A DNA stretch of 64,000 nt from Micromonospora carbonacea (GCF_014205165.1 NZ_JACHMZ010000001.1:868001-932000), one strand, 5' to 3'; numbered from the stretch's first letter, positions 11,673-20,083 are shown. The notes: generated from the sequence alone by a model not told the origin. Program-made: numbers and translations.

Positions 11673-11689
11673 ACGCACGTCACACTGTC

Positions 11690-11723
11690 GAGGGCCGTCC
11701 CGGAAACATCCGGGGCGGCCCTC
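11690..11723 (+). terminator. Strong rho-independent-type hairpin after atpD
   Basis: A 14-bp stem (GAGGGCCGTCCCGG paired with CCGGGGCGGCCCTC, one G-U pair) has a 6-nt loop and ends in GTTCATCT. It lies directly after atpD and separates it from the LCP gene. Confidence 0.85.
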
Positions 11724-11891
11724 GTTCATCTACAGGCCCTATGATCTCCGCTGTCCGGTCGCTGATCGGCGGCTCGGCCGAACGCGAGGTACCGTCGACT
11801 CACGCCGTCCCCCGGACGAGTGAACATCGTTGCAACTTTTCGGCTGCGTGCGCCCGTCTCCACTTCGTGGGCGTGACGAACGGAGATGCTC

Positions 11892-13022
11892 GTGGGTAAG
11901 GGCGGCAGGAAGAAACCGTCGGCGTGGTCCCGGGTGCCCCGCTGGGCGCGGGTGTGCACGATCTTCGGTTCCGTGCTCATGCTGCTCAGCGGCGCGGTGC
12001 TGGTCGGCTACGAGGCGCTGATGGCCCGCTACGAGGGCGCGGTGGGCAAGGGCGACCTGTTCGGCGACCAGGCCGCCGGCGCCCAGGAGCGCAAGAGCGA
12101 CATCAAGGGCCCGCTCAACATCCTGCTGGTCGGCATCGACCCGCGCGACGCGAAGACCCCGCCGCTGGCCGACTCGATCATGGTCCTGCACATCCCGAGC
12201 GAGTTGGACCGGGCCTACCTCTTCTCGCTGCCCCGGGACCTGCGGGTCGAGATCCCGAGGTTCAGCAAGGCGGACTTCAACGGCGGCACCGACAAGCTCA
12301 ACGCCGCCATGTCGTACGGCAGCCGGGTGCCGGGGCAGAATCCCGACGCGGCCCGGGGCTTCGAGCTGCTGGCCAAGACCGTGCAGCAGGTGACCGGCAT
12401 CGACCGCTTCGACGCGGGTGCGATCATCAACTTCACCGGCTTCCAGAAGATCGTCGACGCGATGGGCGGCGTCGACATGTACATCGAGCGCGAGGTGCGC
12501 TCCGAGCACCGCGAGCCGAGCGGCGTGCACCGCAAGGGCAACCCGAACGGCGAGGGCTACATCGGCCCGCAGGCGGTCTACAAGAAGGGCAACCAGCACC
12601 TCAGCGGCTGGCAGGCGCTGGACTACGTCCGGCAGCGGTACCCGAAGAACGGCGTCCCCGACGCCGACTACGGCCGGCAGCGGCACCAGCAGCAGTTCAT
12701 CAAGGCGATGGTCGACCAGGCGTTCAGCGCCGACGTGGTGACCAACCCGATCAAGCTGGACAAGGTGATCCGGGCCGCCGGGCAGTCGCTGATCTTCAAC
12801 GGCCGGGGCAACAGCGTGGTCGACTTCGCGATCGCGCTCAAGGACATCCGCTCGAACAACGTCGAGCTGATCAAGCTGCCGGGGGAGAACATCGGCACCG
12901 GGTCGGCGTACCGGGGGGAGCGGCTGCGGCCCGAGGCGGAGGACTTCTTCACCGCCCTGGAGAAGGAACAGCTCGACGCCTTCCTGCTGGAGCACCCGGA
13001 CTTCCGGAACAAGACGAAGTAG
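11892..13022 (+). CDS. LCP (LytR-CpsA-Psr) family cell-wall glycopolymer transferase
   Basis: 376 residues: a basic cytoplasmic tail, one membrane helix (about residues 22-42) and an extracytoplasmic LCP domain (LNILLVGIDPRD, SLPRDLRVEIP, KLNAAMSYG, the IVDAMGGVDMYIE stretch and VRQRYPKNGVPDADYGR). LCP enzymes attach teichoic-acid-type or arabinogalactan polymers to peptidoglycan, using pyrophosphate-lipid substrates bound by conserved Arg and Asp residues that are visible here. GTG 11892 is preferred because GGAG (11882-11885) is correctly spaced from it; an in-frame ATG at 11886 touches that site. The gene interrupts the atpD-atpC order and is bounded by terminators on both sides, so it is an independent unit. 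Confidence 0.9.
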   Translation: MGKGGRKKPSAWSRVPRWARVCTIFGSVLMLLSGAVLVGYEALMARYEGAVGKGDLFGDQAAGAQERKSDIKGPLNILLVGIDPRDAKTPPLADSIMVLHIPSELDRAYLFSLPRDLRVEIPRFSKADFNGGTDKLNAAMSYGSRVPGQNPDAARGFELLAKTVQQVTGIDRFDAGAIINFTGFQKIVDAMGGVDMYIEREVRSEHREPSGVHRKGNPNGEGYIGPQAVYKKGNQHLSGWQALDYVRQRYPKNGVPDADYGRQRHQQQFIKAMVDQAFSADVVTNPIKLDKVIRAAGQSLIFNGRGNSVVDFAIALKDIRSNNVELIKLPGENIGTGSAYRGERLRPEAEDFFTALEKEQLDAFLLEHPDFRNKTK

Positions 13023-13055
13023 CGTTTCCCCGGGCCGAACGGAGCGCTCCTCAGG

Positions 13056-13084
13056 CGCGGGTGGCGCAGCTTACGCCACCCGCG
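13056..13084 (+). terminator. Hairpin after the LCP gene
   Basis: An 11-bp perfect stem (CGCGGGTGGCG / CGCCACCCGCG) has a 7-nt loop and is followed by TTGGGGGC. It ends the LCP transcript. Confidence 0.8.
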
Positions 13085-13114
13085 TTGGGGGCCCGCGACG
13101 GGCGCGACTAGACT
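13085..13114 (+). promoter_or_regulatory. Candidate atpC promoter
   Basis: TTGGGG (13085-13090), an 18-bp spacer and TAGACT (13109-13114) lie right after the LCP terminator. They place a start site about 27 bp before atpC. This gives atpC a promoter of its own. Confidence 0.5.
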
Positions 13115-13147
13115 TTCGGCAATCCGCCGCCGCAGCAAGGAGACAGC

Positions 13148-13432
13148 GTGGCACAGCAGCTTCACGTCGAGCTCGTAGCCGTCGAGGAGAAGGTCTGGTC
13201 CGGCGAGGCCGAGATGGTCGTCGCCCGCACGACCGAGGGTGAGCTGGGTGTGCTGCCGGGGCACGCGCCCCTGCTGGGGCAGCTCGCCGAGCCCGGTCAG
13301 GTCCGCATCAAGCTTTCCGGCGGCGAGCAGGTCTCGTACGAGGTGGCCGGTGGCTTCCTCTCGGTGAGCCGCGAGGGCGTCACCGTGCTGGCCGAGAGCG
13401 CCACCCCGGTCACCGCCGCGCAGAGCCGCTGA
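13148..13432 (+). CDS. atpC: F0F1 ATP synthase subunit epsilon
   Basis: 94 residues, the short actinobacterial form of epsilon with the N-terminal beta-sandwich ([28 protein letters not shown], then [11 protein letters not shown]) and almost no C-terminal inhibitory helical hairpin. It couples gamma to the c-ring. The GTG start has AAGGAGA upstream. Unlike the usual arrangement it does not follow atpD directly but comes 1.5 kb later, after an LCP gene, a terminator and a candidate promoter. The DUF2550 gene follows 12 bp later and is probably co-transcribed. Confidence 0.95.
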   Translation: MAQQLHVELVAVEEKVWSGEAEMVVARTTEGELGVLPGHAPLLGQLAEPGQVRIKLSGGEQVSYEVAGGFLSVSREGVTVLAESATPVTAAQSR

Positions 13433-13444
13433 GCCGCCCCGCCG

Positions 13445-13900
13445 ATGGAGATCGTGGAAGGGATCGGAATCGGCGTCGCCGCGGTGCTCGTGGCCCTGTT
13501 CGTCCTCTTCCTCCGGCGCGCGCTGGTCACCCGCAGCGGTGGGATCATCCGGCTCAGCGTCCGGGTGACCACCGTGCTCGACGGGCGGGGCTGGTCGCCG
13601 GGTTTCGGCCGGTTCGCCGGTGACGAACTCCGGTGGTACCGGATGTTCAGTCTCGCCCTGCGCCCCAAGCGGGTGCTCTCCCGCAAGACGCTGGTCGTGG
13701 AGCGCCGCCGGCTGCCCGAGGGGCAGGAACGCCTCTCCATGCCCGCCGACTGGGTGATCCTGCGCTGTGCCAGTCGCCACGTGCCGGTGGAGATCGCCAT
13801 GGCCCGCTCCACCGTCACGGGCTTCCTGTCCTGGCTAGAGGCCGCCCCGCCCGGGGCGGCCTCGCCGCGTCTGGCCCCCCAGGACTGGCCCGCCGCCTAA
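13445..13900 (+). CDS. DUF2550 family membrane-anchored protein
   Basis: 151 residues with one N-terminal membrane helix (about residues 5-24) and a basic cytoplasmic or peripheral domain rich in Arg and Trp. The sequence and the position directly after atpC match DUF2550 (Rv1312 in M. tuberculosis, same neighbourhood). The function is unknown. It starts 12 bp after atpC and so is probably in the same transcript. Confidence 0.85.
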   Translation: MEIVEGIGIGVAAVLVALFVLFLRRALVTRSGGIIRLSVRVTTVLDGRGWSPGFGRFAGDELRWYRMFSLALRPKRVLSRKTLVVERRRLPEGQERLSMPADWVILRCASRHVPVEIAMARSTVTGFLSWLEAAPPGAASPRLAPQDWPAA

Positions 13901-13985
13901 CCCGTCCCGCCCCCCAAGCTTTCCGGCAAGCCCCCACCCCACCCCACCCCGCTCCGCCCGCCCCGCCCGCTCCCCCCGCCCCGTG

Positions 13986-14058
13986 CGCGATCTTGCACTT
14001 TGGGCCCCGGCGAACGGGGCAAAAGGCGCATCCCGAGGGCCGCAAGTGCAAGATCGCG
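13986..14058. repeat. Long inverted repeat (dispersed REP-like element, CGATCTTGCACTT type)
   Basis: A perfect 15-bp inverted repeat, CGCGATCTTGCACTT (13986-14000) and AAGTGCAAGATCGCG (14044-14058), flanks a shorter nested stem GCCCCG / CGGGGC. It lies in the 301-bp gap between the convergent DUF2550 and adenosyltransferase genes; the rest of the gap is C-rich and empty. The shape is that of a dispersed palindromic repeat. Confidence 0.75.
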
Positions 14059-14201
14059 GTGGTCGGGGGCGTGTCGGGGGCGGGGTGGGTTTCGGTTGGG
14101 CAGGGGCGGGGACTCTGCCGGCCCGAGGTGGGCGGGCCCAGCCGACCGGGTGGGCCCGCTGGTGAGCGGCTGGCCGCCCGATCATCCGAGGGGGAGACGG
14201 G

Positions 14202-14774
14202 TCAGCGTTGGCCGCCCGGGACCCATAGCACGTCGCCCGCCGGATTCGCCGTTCTTGACAGGATGAAGAGCAGATCGGAGAGCCGGTTGAGATACTTTGC
14301 CGGGAGGGTGCTGGTCCGGTCGGGGTCGTGCGCGACCAGTGCCCACGCCGCCCGCTCGGCCCGCCGGGCGATCGTCCGTGCCACGTGCAGCAGCGCCGCT
14401 CCCGCGGTGCCGCCGGGGAGGATGAAGGAGTCGAGCTTGCCCAGGCGTGCGTTGAACTCGTCGCACCATCCTTCGAGCCGCTCCACGTACTCCTCGGTGA
14501 CCCGCAGCGGCGGATACTTCGGATCCGGCTCCACCGGCGTGGACAGGTCGGCGCCCACGTCGAACATGTCGTTCTGGATCGACCCGAGCACCGTCCGCAA
14601 CTCGTCGTCGAGCTGGCCGAGGGCGAGCGCGACCCCGATCGCGGCGTTGCACTCGTCCACGTCCGCGTACGCGGCGATCCGCGGATCGGTCTTGGGCACC
14701 TGCTCGTTGTTGCTCAGCCTGGTCATGCCGGCGTCGCCGGCCTTGGTGTAGATGCGCGTGAGGTGGACGGCCAT
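14202..14774 (-). CDS. Cob(I)alamin adenosyltransferase, PduO type
   Basis: 190 residues. The protein starts [18 protein letters not shown] after MA, the PduO-type ATP-binding motif (TKxGDxGxT), and later has DECNAAIG, the [25 protein letters not shown] helix and [13 protein letters not shown], all diagnostic. It transfers adenosyl from ATP to cobalamin, making the coenzyme needed by the Ecm and IcmA mutases encoded nearby. The same gene order (DUF2550, adenosyltransferase, murA) is found in mycobacteria. Its ATG overlaps that of the divergent murA. Confidence 0.93.
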   Translation of the reverse strand: MAVHLTRIYTKAGDAGMTRLSNNEQVPKTDPRIAAYADVDECNAAIGVALALGQLDDELRTVLGSIQNDMFDVGADLSTPVEPDPKYPPLRVTEEYVERLEGWCDEFNARLGKLDSFILPGGTAGAALLHVARTIARRAERAAWALVAHDPDRTSTLPAKYLNRLSDLLFILSRTANPAGDVLWVPGGQR

Positions 14775-16209
14775 GACGCACAGCCTACGGATACCGGACC
14801 TGACGATCCCCGCCCGACCGGCCCCGGCGCGCCCCGCCGGGCTCGGCCCCGGCGACGCCGGCGACCCGGCGGTCAACGACGTCGACGTCATCCGCGTCGC
14901 CGGTGACGCCCGCCTCGCCGGCACGGTGCACGTGGTCGGGGCGAAGAACTCGGCCCTCAAGCTGATGGCCGCCGCGCTGCTCGCCCCCGGCCGCACCGTG
15001 ATCACCAACGTCCCGCGCATCACCGACATCGCCATCATGGGCGAGGTGCTGCGCCGGCTGGGCTGCGGCGTCCGCTTCGACGCCGACGAGCCGGTCGATC
15101 CGATGGTGGCCCGGGGCGGCGTGGCCCGGTCCCGGTCGGTCGCCATCGACGTGCCCGAGTTGCCCGGCGCGGAGGCCGACTACGACCTCGTCCGTCGGCT
15201 GCGCGCGTCCATCTGCGTGCTGGGCCCGCTGCTGGCCCGCCGGGGGTACGTCCGGGTGGCCCACCCCGGCGGGGACGCCATCGGCTCCCGAGGGCTGGAC
15301 ATGCACGTCGCCGGGCTGACCCGGATGGGTGCGGACATCTCCGGCGAGCACGGCTTCGTCATCGCCGCCGCCCCGGACGGCCTGCACGGCGCGGACATCG
15401 TCCTCGACTTCCCCAGCGTCGGGGCCACCGAGAACCTGGTGATGGCCGCCGTGCTGGCCCAGGGCACGACGGTGATCGACAACGCGGCCCGGGAGCCGGA
15501 GATCGTCGACATCTGCTCGATGCTGATCCGGATGGGCGCGCGCATCGAGGGGGAGGGCACCTCCACCCTGCACATCGACGGGGTGCCCGAGCTGCGGCCG
15601 GTGCGGCACGCCACGGTGGGGGACCGGATCGTCGCCGGGACCTGGGCGTTCGCCGCCGCGATGACCCGGGGGGACGTCACCGTCACCGGCATCGACCCGG
15701 GCTTCCTGGAGGTCGCGCTGGACAAGCTGGTCTGCGCCGGCGGCCTGGTGGAGACCCGGGGCGACGCCTTCCGGGTACGGATGGACGAGCGGCCCACGTC
15801 CGTCGACGTGGTCACCCTGCCGTACCCGGGGTTCGCCACGGACCTGCTGCCGATGGCGATCGGCCTCGCGGCGGTGAGCGACGGCGCGTCCCTGATCACC
15901 GAGAACATCTTCGACGGCCGGTTCATGTTCGCCAACGAGATGATGCGGCTCGGCGCGGACATCAAGACCGACGGGCACCACGCCGTCGTGCGGGGCCGGG
16001 ACCGGCTCTCCGGCGCGCCCGTGCGGGCCACCGACATCCGGGCCGGCGCGGGGCTGATCATCGCCGGGCTCTGCGCGGACGGGGTCACCGAGGTCTCCCA
16101 CGTGCACCATGTCGACCGCGGCTACCCCGACTTCGTCGCCGACCTGCGGGCGCTCGGCGTGGAGGTCGAGCGGGGCAGCGTACCGGAGGAACCAGCCCTG
16201 GAGATCTGA
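14773..16209 (+). CDS. murA: UDP-N-acetylglucosamine 1-carboxyvinyltransferase, Asp-type
   Basis: 478 residues. It catalyses the first committed step of peptidoglycan synthesis, adding enolpyruvate to UDP-GlcNAc in the cytoplasm. EPSP-synthase-fold motifs are clear: [12 protein letters not shown] (residues about 54-65), the VPRITDI stretch, the catalytic loop [14 protein letters not shown] and the C-terminal [13 protein letters not shown]. The reactive Cys of E. coli MurA is replaced by Asp168, as in mycobacteria, which gives intrinsic fosfomycin insensitivity. The ATG at 14773 overlaps the start of the divergent adenosyltransferase gene; about 35 residues precede the conserved region, and no in-frame ATG or GTG lies nearer, so the true start is somewhat uncertain. 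Confidence 0.92.
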   Translation: MTHSLRIPDLTIPARPAPARPAGLGPGDAGDPAVNDVDVIRVAGDARLAGTVHVVGAKNSALKLMAAALLAPGRTVITNVPRITDIAIMGEVLRRLGCGVRFDADEPVDPMVARGGVARSRSVAIDVPELPGAEADYDLVRRLRASICVLGPLLARRGYVRVAHPGGDAIGSRGLDMHVAGLTRMGADISGEHGFVIAAAPDGLHGADIVLDFPSVGATENLVMAAVLAQGTTVIDNAAREPEIVDICSMLIRMGARIEGEGTSTLHIDGVPELRPVRHATVGDRIVAGTWAFAAAMTRGDVTVTGIDPGFLEVALDKLVCAGGLVETRGDAFRVRMDERPTSVDVVTLPYPGFATDLLPMAIGLAAVSDGASLITENIFDGRFMFANEMMRLGADIKTDGHHAVVRGRDRLSGAPVRATDIRAGAGLIIAGLCADGVTEVSHVHHVDRGYPDFVADLRALGVEVERGSVPEEPALEI

Positions 16210-16317
16210 GCGCGCGCGGGCGGGCCCGGCGCGCGCCGCGCGGCCCGTGCCCGGCGGCCCGTGCCCCGGCGCGGGTCGGGGGGCCTCGTCCCAGCCTGTG
16301 CACCGCGTGGCCCTGGC

Positions 16318-16348
16318 CTTAGCCTTCGTTCAGTCTCGCCGCTAGGGT
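16318..16348 (+). promoter_or_regulatory. hbd promoter with acyl-CoA-type operator (site a)
   Basis: The 16-mer CTTAGCCTTCGTTCAG (16318-16333) belongs to a motif shared with three other acyl-CoA loci in this window. It contains the candidate -35 TTAGCC; TAGGGT (16343-16348) follows after 18 bp as -10. The icmA promoter has the same geometry. Confidence 0.55.
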
Positions 16349-16383
16349 GCTGACAGACACTCAATCAGGCGAGGGAGAAGCAG

Positions 16384-17232
16384 ATGGCGGGTCGACTCGC
16401 GGTCGTCGGGGCCGGGCTGATGGGCTCGGGCATCGCCCAGGTGGCGGCGCAGGCGGGATGGCAGGTGACGCTGCGGGACCTGGACGACGCGGCCACCGGC
16501 CGCGGACTGGCCGGCATCCGGAAGTCGCTGGAGAAGTTCGCCGAGAAGGGCAAGATCGAGCCGGGCGAGGTGGACGCCGCGCTCGGCCGGATCACCCCGA
16601 CGACCGACCTGGAGGCGGTGGCCGACGCGGACATCGTCGTCGAGGCGGTCTTCGAGCGGCTGGAGATCAAGCAGGAGGTCTTCCGGGCCCTGGACAAGCT
16701 CTGCAGGGCCGACGCGGTGCTCGCCACCAACACCTCCGCCATCCCGGTCACCCAGATCGCCGCCGTCACCGAGCGCCCCGAGTCGGTCGTCGGCACGCAC
16801 TTCTTCTCGCCGGTGCCGATGATGAAGCTGTGCGAGCTGGTCCGGGGCTACAAGACCAGCGACGAGACCCTGGCCACCGCGAGGGCGTTCGCCGAGGAGA
16901 TCGGCAAGACCGTCGTCGTGGTGAACCGGGACATCGCCGGCTTCGTCACCACCCGGCTGATCGCCGCGCTGGTCGTCGAGGCGGTCAAGCTGGTCGAGTC
17001 CGGCGTGGTGTCGGCCGAGGACCTGGACACCGCCTGCAAGCTCGGCTTCGGGCACGCGATGGGGCCGCTGGCGACCACCGACCTGACCGGCGTCGACGTG
17101 CTCATGCACGCCTCGAAGAACATCTACACCGACACGGCCGACGAGAAGTTCTTCCCGCCGGAGCTGCTCCAGCGGATGGTCACCGCCGGCGACCTGGGGC
17201 GCAAGACGGGCAAGGGCTTCTACACGTACTGA
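16384..17232 (+). CDS. 3-hydroxybutyryl-CoA dehydrogenase
   Basis: 282 residues, single 3-hydroxyacyl-CoA dehydrogenase module. The NAD-binding GAGLMGSG is at residues 9-16, the acidic residue after beta-2 is in LRDLDD, and the catalytic His139 lies in THFFSPVPMM with the partner Glu in the VVEAVFERLEIK region upstream. The C-terminal domain ends LGRKTGKGFYTY, typical of Hbd/PaaH/FadB2. It interconverts 3-hydroxybutyryl-CoA and acetoacetyl-CoA, fitting butyrate, polyhydroxybutyrate or ethylmalonyl-CoA-pathway metabolism. GGGAGAAG precedes the ATG. It is monocistronic with a promoter and operator of its own. Confidence 0.92.
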   Translation: MAGRLAVVGAGLMGSGIAQVAAQAGWQVTLRDLDDAATGRGLAGIRKSLEKFAEKGKIEPGEVDAALGRITPTTDLEAVADADIVVEAVFERLEIKQEVFRALDKLCRADAVLATNTSAIPVTQIAAVTERPESVVGTHFFSPVPMMKLCELVRGYKTSDETLATARAFAEEIGKTVVVVNRDIAGFVTTRLIAALVVEAVKLVESGVVSAEDLDTACKLGFGHAMGPLATTDLTGVDVLMHASKNIYTDTADEKFFPPELLQRMVTAGDLGRKTGKGFYTY

Positions 17233-17244
17233 CGGGCGCGGCGT

Positions 17245-17269
17245 GGCCCGCAGACGCACCCTGCGGGCC
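17245..17269. terminator. Hairpin between convergent hbd and esterase genes
   Basis: GGCCCGCA and TGCGGGCC form an 8-bp stem with a 9-nt loop. The segment CCCTGCGG recurs three times in the next 70 bp, so further stems are possible. Confidence 0.5.
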
Positions 17270-17365
17270 CTCCCGCCGCCCGTGCCCTGCGGGCCACGTC
17301 GCCGTCCACGCCCTGCGGCCCTCCCGCAGCCCGCTCCCGGGGACCCCGCCCGCCGCCGGTCGACG

Positions 17366-18175
17366 TCAGGGGCGGGCGAGGGCGGCGCCCAGCAGGGCGA
17401 AGGCGTCCGGGACGACCCGCCCCCAGTAGGTGAAGTCGTGCCGGCCGTCGGCGTACCCTTCCCGGACCGGGGGCTCGGGCAGGGCGCGGGCCAGCGCCTG
17501 CACGTCGTCCAGCAGCCCGTCCTGCCGGCCGCACCAGAGCCCGACCGGGGTGCCGCGCAGCCGGGCCGCGCCGGTGAAGACGGCGTCCCCGGCGTGTACG
17601 GCGGGGGAGAAGGCGGCCACCGCGCGCAGCCAGCCGGGGAAGGTCTCCGCGAGCAGCAGCGACCCGAAGCCGCCCATCGACCAGCCCCAGGCGGCGACCC
17701 GGGCGACGTCGAAGCCGCGCTCGGCGCACCAGGCCGGCACCTCCTCGCGCACCATCCGCTGTGGATCGTCGGCCCCCGACGGGCGCCAGGAGAGCCGGCC
17801 GCCGGTCGCCCCGGCGAGGACGAACGGCGGCGCGCCGCCGCGCACGGCGTCGGTGAGGAACCGGGCGAGACCGAAGCGCGCGTAGTCGCGCGGGGTGGCC
17901 GACGCGCCGTGCAACACCAGGCAGACCGGCAGCCCCCGCCCGTCGCCGTGGCCGGCGGGCACGGCCGTCCAGAAGTCGACGGTACGGCCCCGGGCCGCCG
18001 ACTCCCGCCGGAGCAGCCGCTCGTCGCCGGCCGGGGCGTCCGGCAGCGCGGGGGCCGGCCCCGGGCGGGGGCGGATCAGCTCCCGGGCCGCCACGGCACC
18101 GCCCACGGCGAGCACCGCCGCGCCGGACGCGGCCACCAGCACCCCGCGCCGACTCAGTCGTGCCACCACCGGCAC
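17366..18175 (-). CDS. Tat-exported alpha/beta hydrolase (esterase)
   Basis: 269 residues with a twin-arginine signal (RLSRRGVLVAASGAAVLAVGG, residues 6-26) and then an alpha/beta-hydrolase fold of the esterase D/antigen 85-like group. The oxyanion region is LVLHGAS, the nucleophile Ser166 is in GWSMGG, and a late His is in GRHDFTYWG. The GTG at 18175 follows GGGAG by 3 nt; later GTG codons are possible but would cut the Tat motif. The substrate is unknown. It is probably exported and membrane- or wall-associated. Confidence 0.8.
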   Translation of the reverse strand: MPVVARLSRRGVLVAASGAAVLAVGGAVAARELIRPRPGPAPALPDAPAGDERLLRRESAARGRTVDFWTAVPAGHGDGRGLPVCLVLHGASATPRDYARFGLARFLTDAVRGGAPPFVLAGATGGRLSWRPSGADDPQRMVREEVPAWCAERGFDVARVAAWGWSMGGFGSLLLAETFPGWLRAVAAFSPAVHAGDAVFTGAARLRGTPVGLWCGRQDGLLDDVQALARALPEPPVREGYADGRHDFTYWGRVVPDAFALLGAALARP

Positions 18176-18243
18176 AGTCTCCCAGCCCCGCCCCGCAGCG
18201 GCTGCCCCGCGCCCGGCGCGGGTGGGGGCCGGCGGTGAGCGGG

Positions 18244-18286
18244 GTGCCCCGCTCTACCGGATGCGTTAACAGGGGGCCCTTCCTTG
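18244..18286 (-). repeat. Composite GTTAACAGGGGGCCCTTCCTT repeat, copy A
   Basis: Contains ATGCGTTAAC and AGGGGGCCCTTCCTT. Read on the minus strand it begins AAGGAAGGGCCCC a few bases after the permease stop codon. It shares this arrangement with copies at 22086 and 38559, and more loosely 28604. Confidence 0.75.
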
Positions 18287-18293
18287 CGCCAGG

Positions 18294-19142
18294 TCAGCCG
18301 TCGCGCTTCGTGGTCCAGCGGAAGGTGGTCAGGCACAGGACCAGGCCGATCACGCACCACAGCCCCAGCACGAGGGCGACCCGGCCCAGCTCGAACGAGC
18401 CGCCCGGCTCCTGCGCGCCGAAGCCGTCGGGCAGGAAGACCGAGCGCAGGCCCTGGCACATCCACTTCAGCGGGAACAGCGCCGCCACCTGCTGCATCCA
18501 GGAGGGCAGGTTGGTGAAGACGAAGAAGACGCCGGAGATGAACTGGAGGACGAGGGCGACCGGGGTGACCACGGCCGAGCCGCTGCGCGCCGTGCGGGCC
18601 AGCGACGAGATCGCGATGCCGCACAGCGTGCACGCGGTGACCCCGAGGACGGAGACCCAGCCGAAGGTGAGCCACCTGCCGGCCGTGCCGGGCAGTTCCA
18701 GGTCGAACAGGGCGACCGAGACGGCGAGCAGCAGGGCGGTCTCGGCGACGCCGACCGCCACCACCATGATCACCTTGCCGGCGAACCACACCCACTTCGG
18801 CATCGGCGTGCCCCGGTAGCGCTTCAGCACCCCCCGGTCCCGCTCGATCGGGATCCAGATGCCCAGGTTCTGGAAGCTGACCGTCATCAGGCCGGTCGCG
18901 ATCATGCCGGTGATGAAGTACTGCGTGTAGCTCACCCCGGGGGCGATCTCGTCGCTGAAGATGGCCGCGAAGATCAGGATCATGATGATCGGGAAGCCCA
19001 TCGTGAACACGACGGACTCCCGGCTGCGCAGGAACTGGGTGATCTCCAGCCGGCCCTGGCGCAGGGCGAGCGTGCCCGCGCCCGGCCGGCGGGCGGGCGC
19101 GGCGGCGGTGGCCGGGGCCGCCGGCTTCGTCGTGGTCGTCAT
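18294..19142 (-). CDS. ABC transporter permease (ABC-2 type)
   Basis: 282 residues with six predicted membrane helices and the ABC-2 permease layout of DrrB-type exporters: an N-terminal loop with LEITQFLRSRE, helix 1 VFTMGFPIIMILIFAAI, and a long hydrophobic C-terminal half. It forms an efflux system with the ATPase encoded just upstream; the two overlap by 4 bp (ATGA), so they are translationally coupled. The substrate cannot be read from sequence; drug, lipid or polyketide export are the usual roles. A dispersed palindromic repeat follows the stop closely. Confidence 0.87.
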   Translation of the reverse strand: MTTTTKPAAPATAAAPARRPGAGTLALRQGRLEITQFLRSRESVVFTMGFPIIMILIFAAIFSDEIAPGVSYTQYFITGMIATGLMTVSFQNLGIWIPIERDRGVLKRYRGTPMPKWVWFAGKVIMVVAVGVAETALLLAVSVALFDLELPGTAGRWLTFGWVSVLGVTACTLCGIAISSLARTARSGSAVVTPVALVLQFISGVFFVFTNLPSWMQQVAALFPLKWMCQGLRSVFLPDGFGAQEPGGSFELGRVALVLGLWCVIGLVLCLTTFRWTTKRDG

Positions 19143-19987
19143 CGGTGTCCGATCATGGTCAGGTAGACGTCTTCCAGGGTCGGCCGGGTCACCGTGAGGC
19201 CGGGGACCTCACCGCCGTAGCGCGCGGCCAGCTCGGCGACCAGGGCCGTCGGCGTCGCGCTCTCCGCGCTCTCCGGCACCCCGTCGGGGGTACGCCAGGA
19301 GACCGTCGCCAGGGACTCCTGGCGGTTGCCTAGCAGCTTCGGCGGGGCCACCTCGATCACCCGTCCGGCGGCGATCACCCCGACCCGGTCGGCGAGCGCC
19401 TCGGCCTCGTCGAGGTAGTGGGTGGTCAGCACGATGGTGGTGCCGGCGGCGGCCAGGTCCCGGATCAGCTCCCAGAACTCGCGCCGCGCCTCCGGGTCGA
19501 ACCCGGTGGTCGGCTCGTCGAGGAAGAGCAGCTCGGGGCGGCCGATGATGCCCAGCGCCACGTCGAGGCGGCGCTTCTGCCCGCCCGAGAGGGTGTGCGT
19601 GCGGGCCTTCGCCTTCGCGCCGAGGCCGACCCGCTCGACGACCTTCGCCGGGTCGTCGGCGTCGGGATAGAAGCCCGAGAAGTGCCGGACCACCTCGCCG
19701 ACGGTCAGCTCGTCGAACTCGCCGGTGCCCTGGAGCACGATGCCGACCCGGGAGCGCCAGTCCGGGGCTGGGGCGGCGGGGTCGCTGCCCAGCACCCGGA
19801 CCTCGCCGGAGTCGCGCCGCCGGTAGCCCTCCAGGATCTCCACCGTGGTGGTCTTGCCCGCCCCGTTCGGGCCGAGCAGCGCGAACACCTCGCCCCGCCG
19901 GACGTCGAGGTCCACGCCCGCCACCGCGACGTTGTCGCCGTACGCCTTGCGCAGCCCCCGGACGGAGATCGCCAGCTCGTCATCCAT
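19139..19987 (-). CDS. ABC transporter ATP-binding protein, DrrA-like
   Basis: 282 residues. Walker A GPNGAGKTT is at 39-47, the Q-loop is in LQGTGEF, the signature LSGGQKRRLD and Walker B LLFLDEPT follow, and the switch His is in TTHYLDEAEALADR. The C-terminal extension of about 70 residues is typical of the DrrA family of drug or lipid exporters. The start MDDELAISVRGL at 19987 sits 96 bp from the divergent ecm gene, so both share one control region. Confidence 0.92.
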   Translation of the reverse strand: MDDELAISVRGLRKAYGDNVAVAGVDLDVRRGEVFALLGPNGAGKTTTVEILEGYRRRDSGEVRVLGSDPAAPAPDWRSRVGIVLQGTGEFDELTVGEVVRHFSGFYPDADDPAKVVERVGLGAKAKARTHTLSGGQKRRLDVALGIIGRPELLFLDEPTTGFDPEARREFWELIRDLAAAGTTIVLTTHYLDEAEALADRVGVIAAGRVIEVAPPKLLGNRQESLATVSWRTPDGVPESAESATPTALVAELAARYGGEVPGLTVTRPTLEDVYLTMIGHR

Positions 19988-20041
19988 GCCGTCAAGTGTG
20001 CGACCTGGGCGGGACGGGCGGGCAGGCGGGCCTGTGTGGTT

Positions 20042-20072
20042 TTGCACAACCCGTTCTACTGACCGGTAACTT
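20042..20072 (+). promoter_or_regulatory. ecm promoter with palindromic operator (site e)
   Basis: TTGCAC (20042-20047), a 19-bp spacer and TAACTT (20067-20072) form a candidate promoter. The near-palindrome ACTGACCGGTAACT (20058-20071) covers the -10. Its half-sites resemble those of the CTTAGCGATCGTTCAG motif found at the other acyl-CoA loci. It may also control the divergent ABC genes. Confidence 0.45.
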
Positions 20073-20083
20073 AAACTCCGGAA

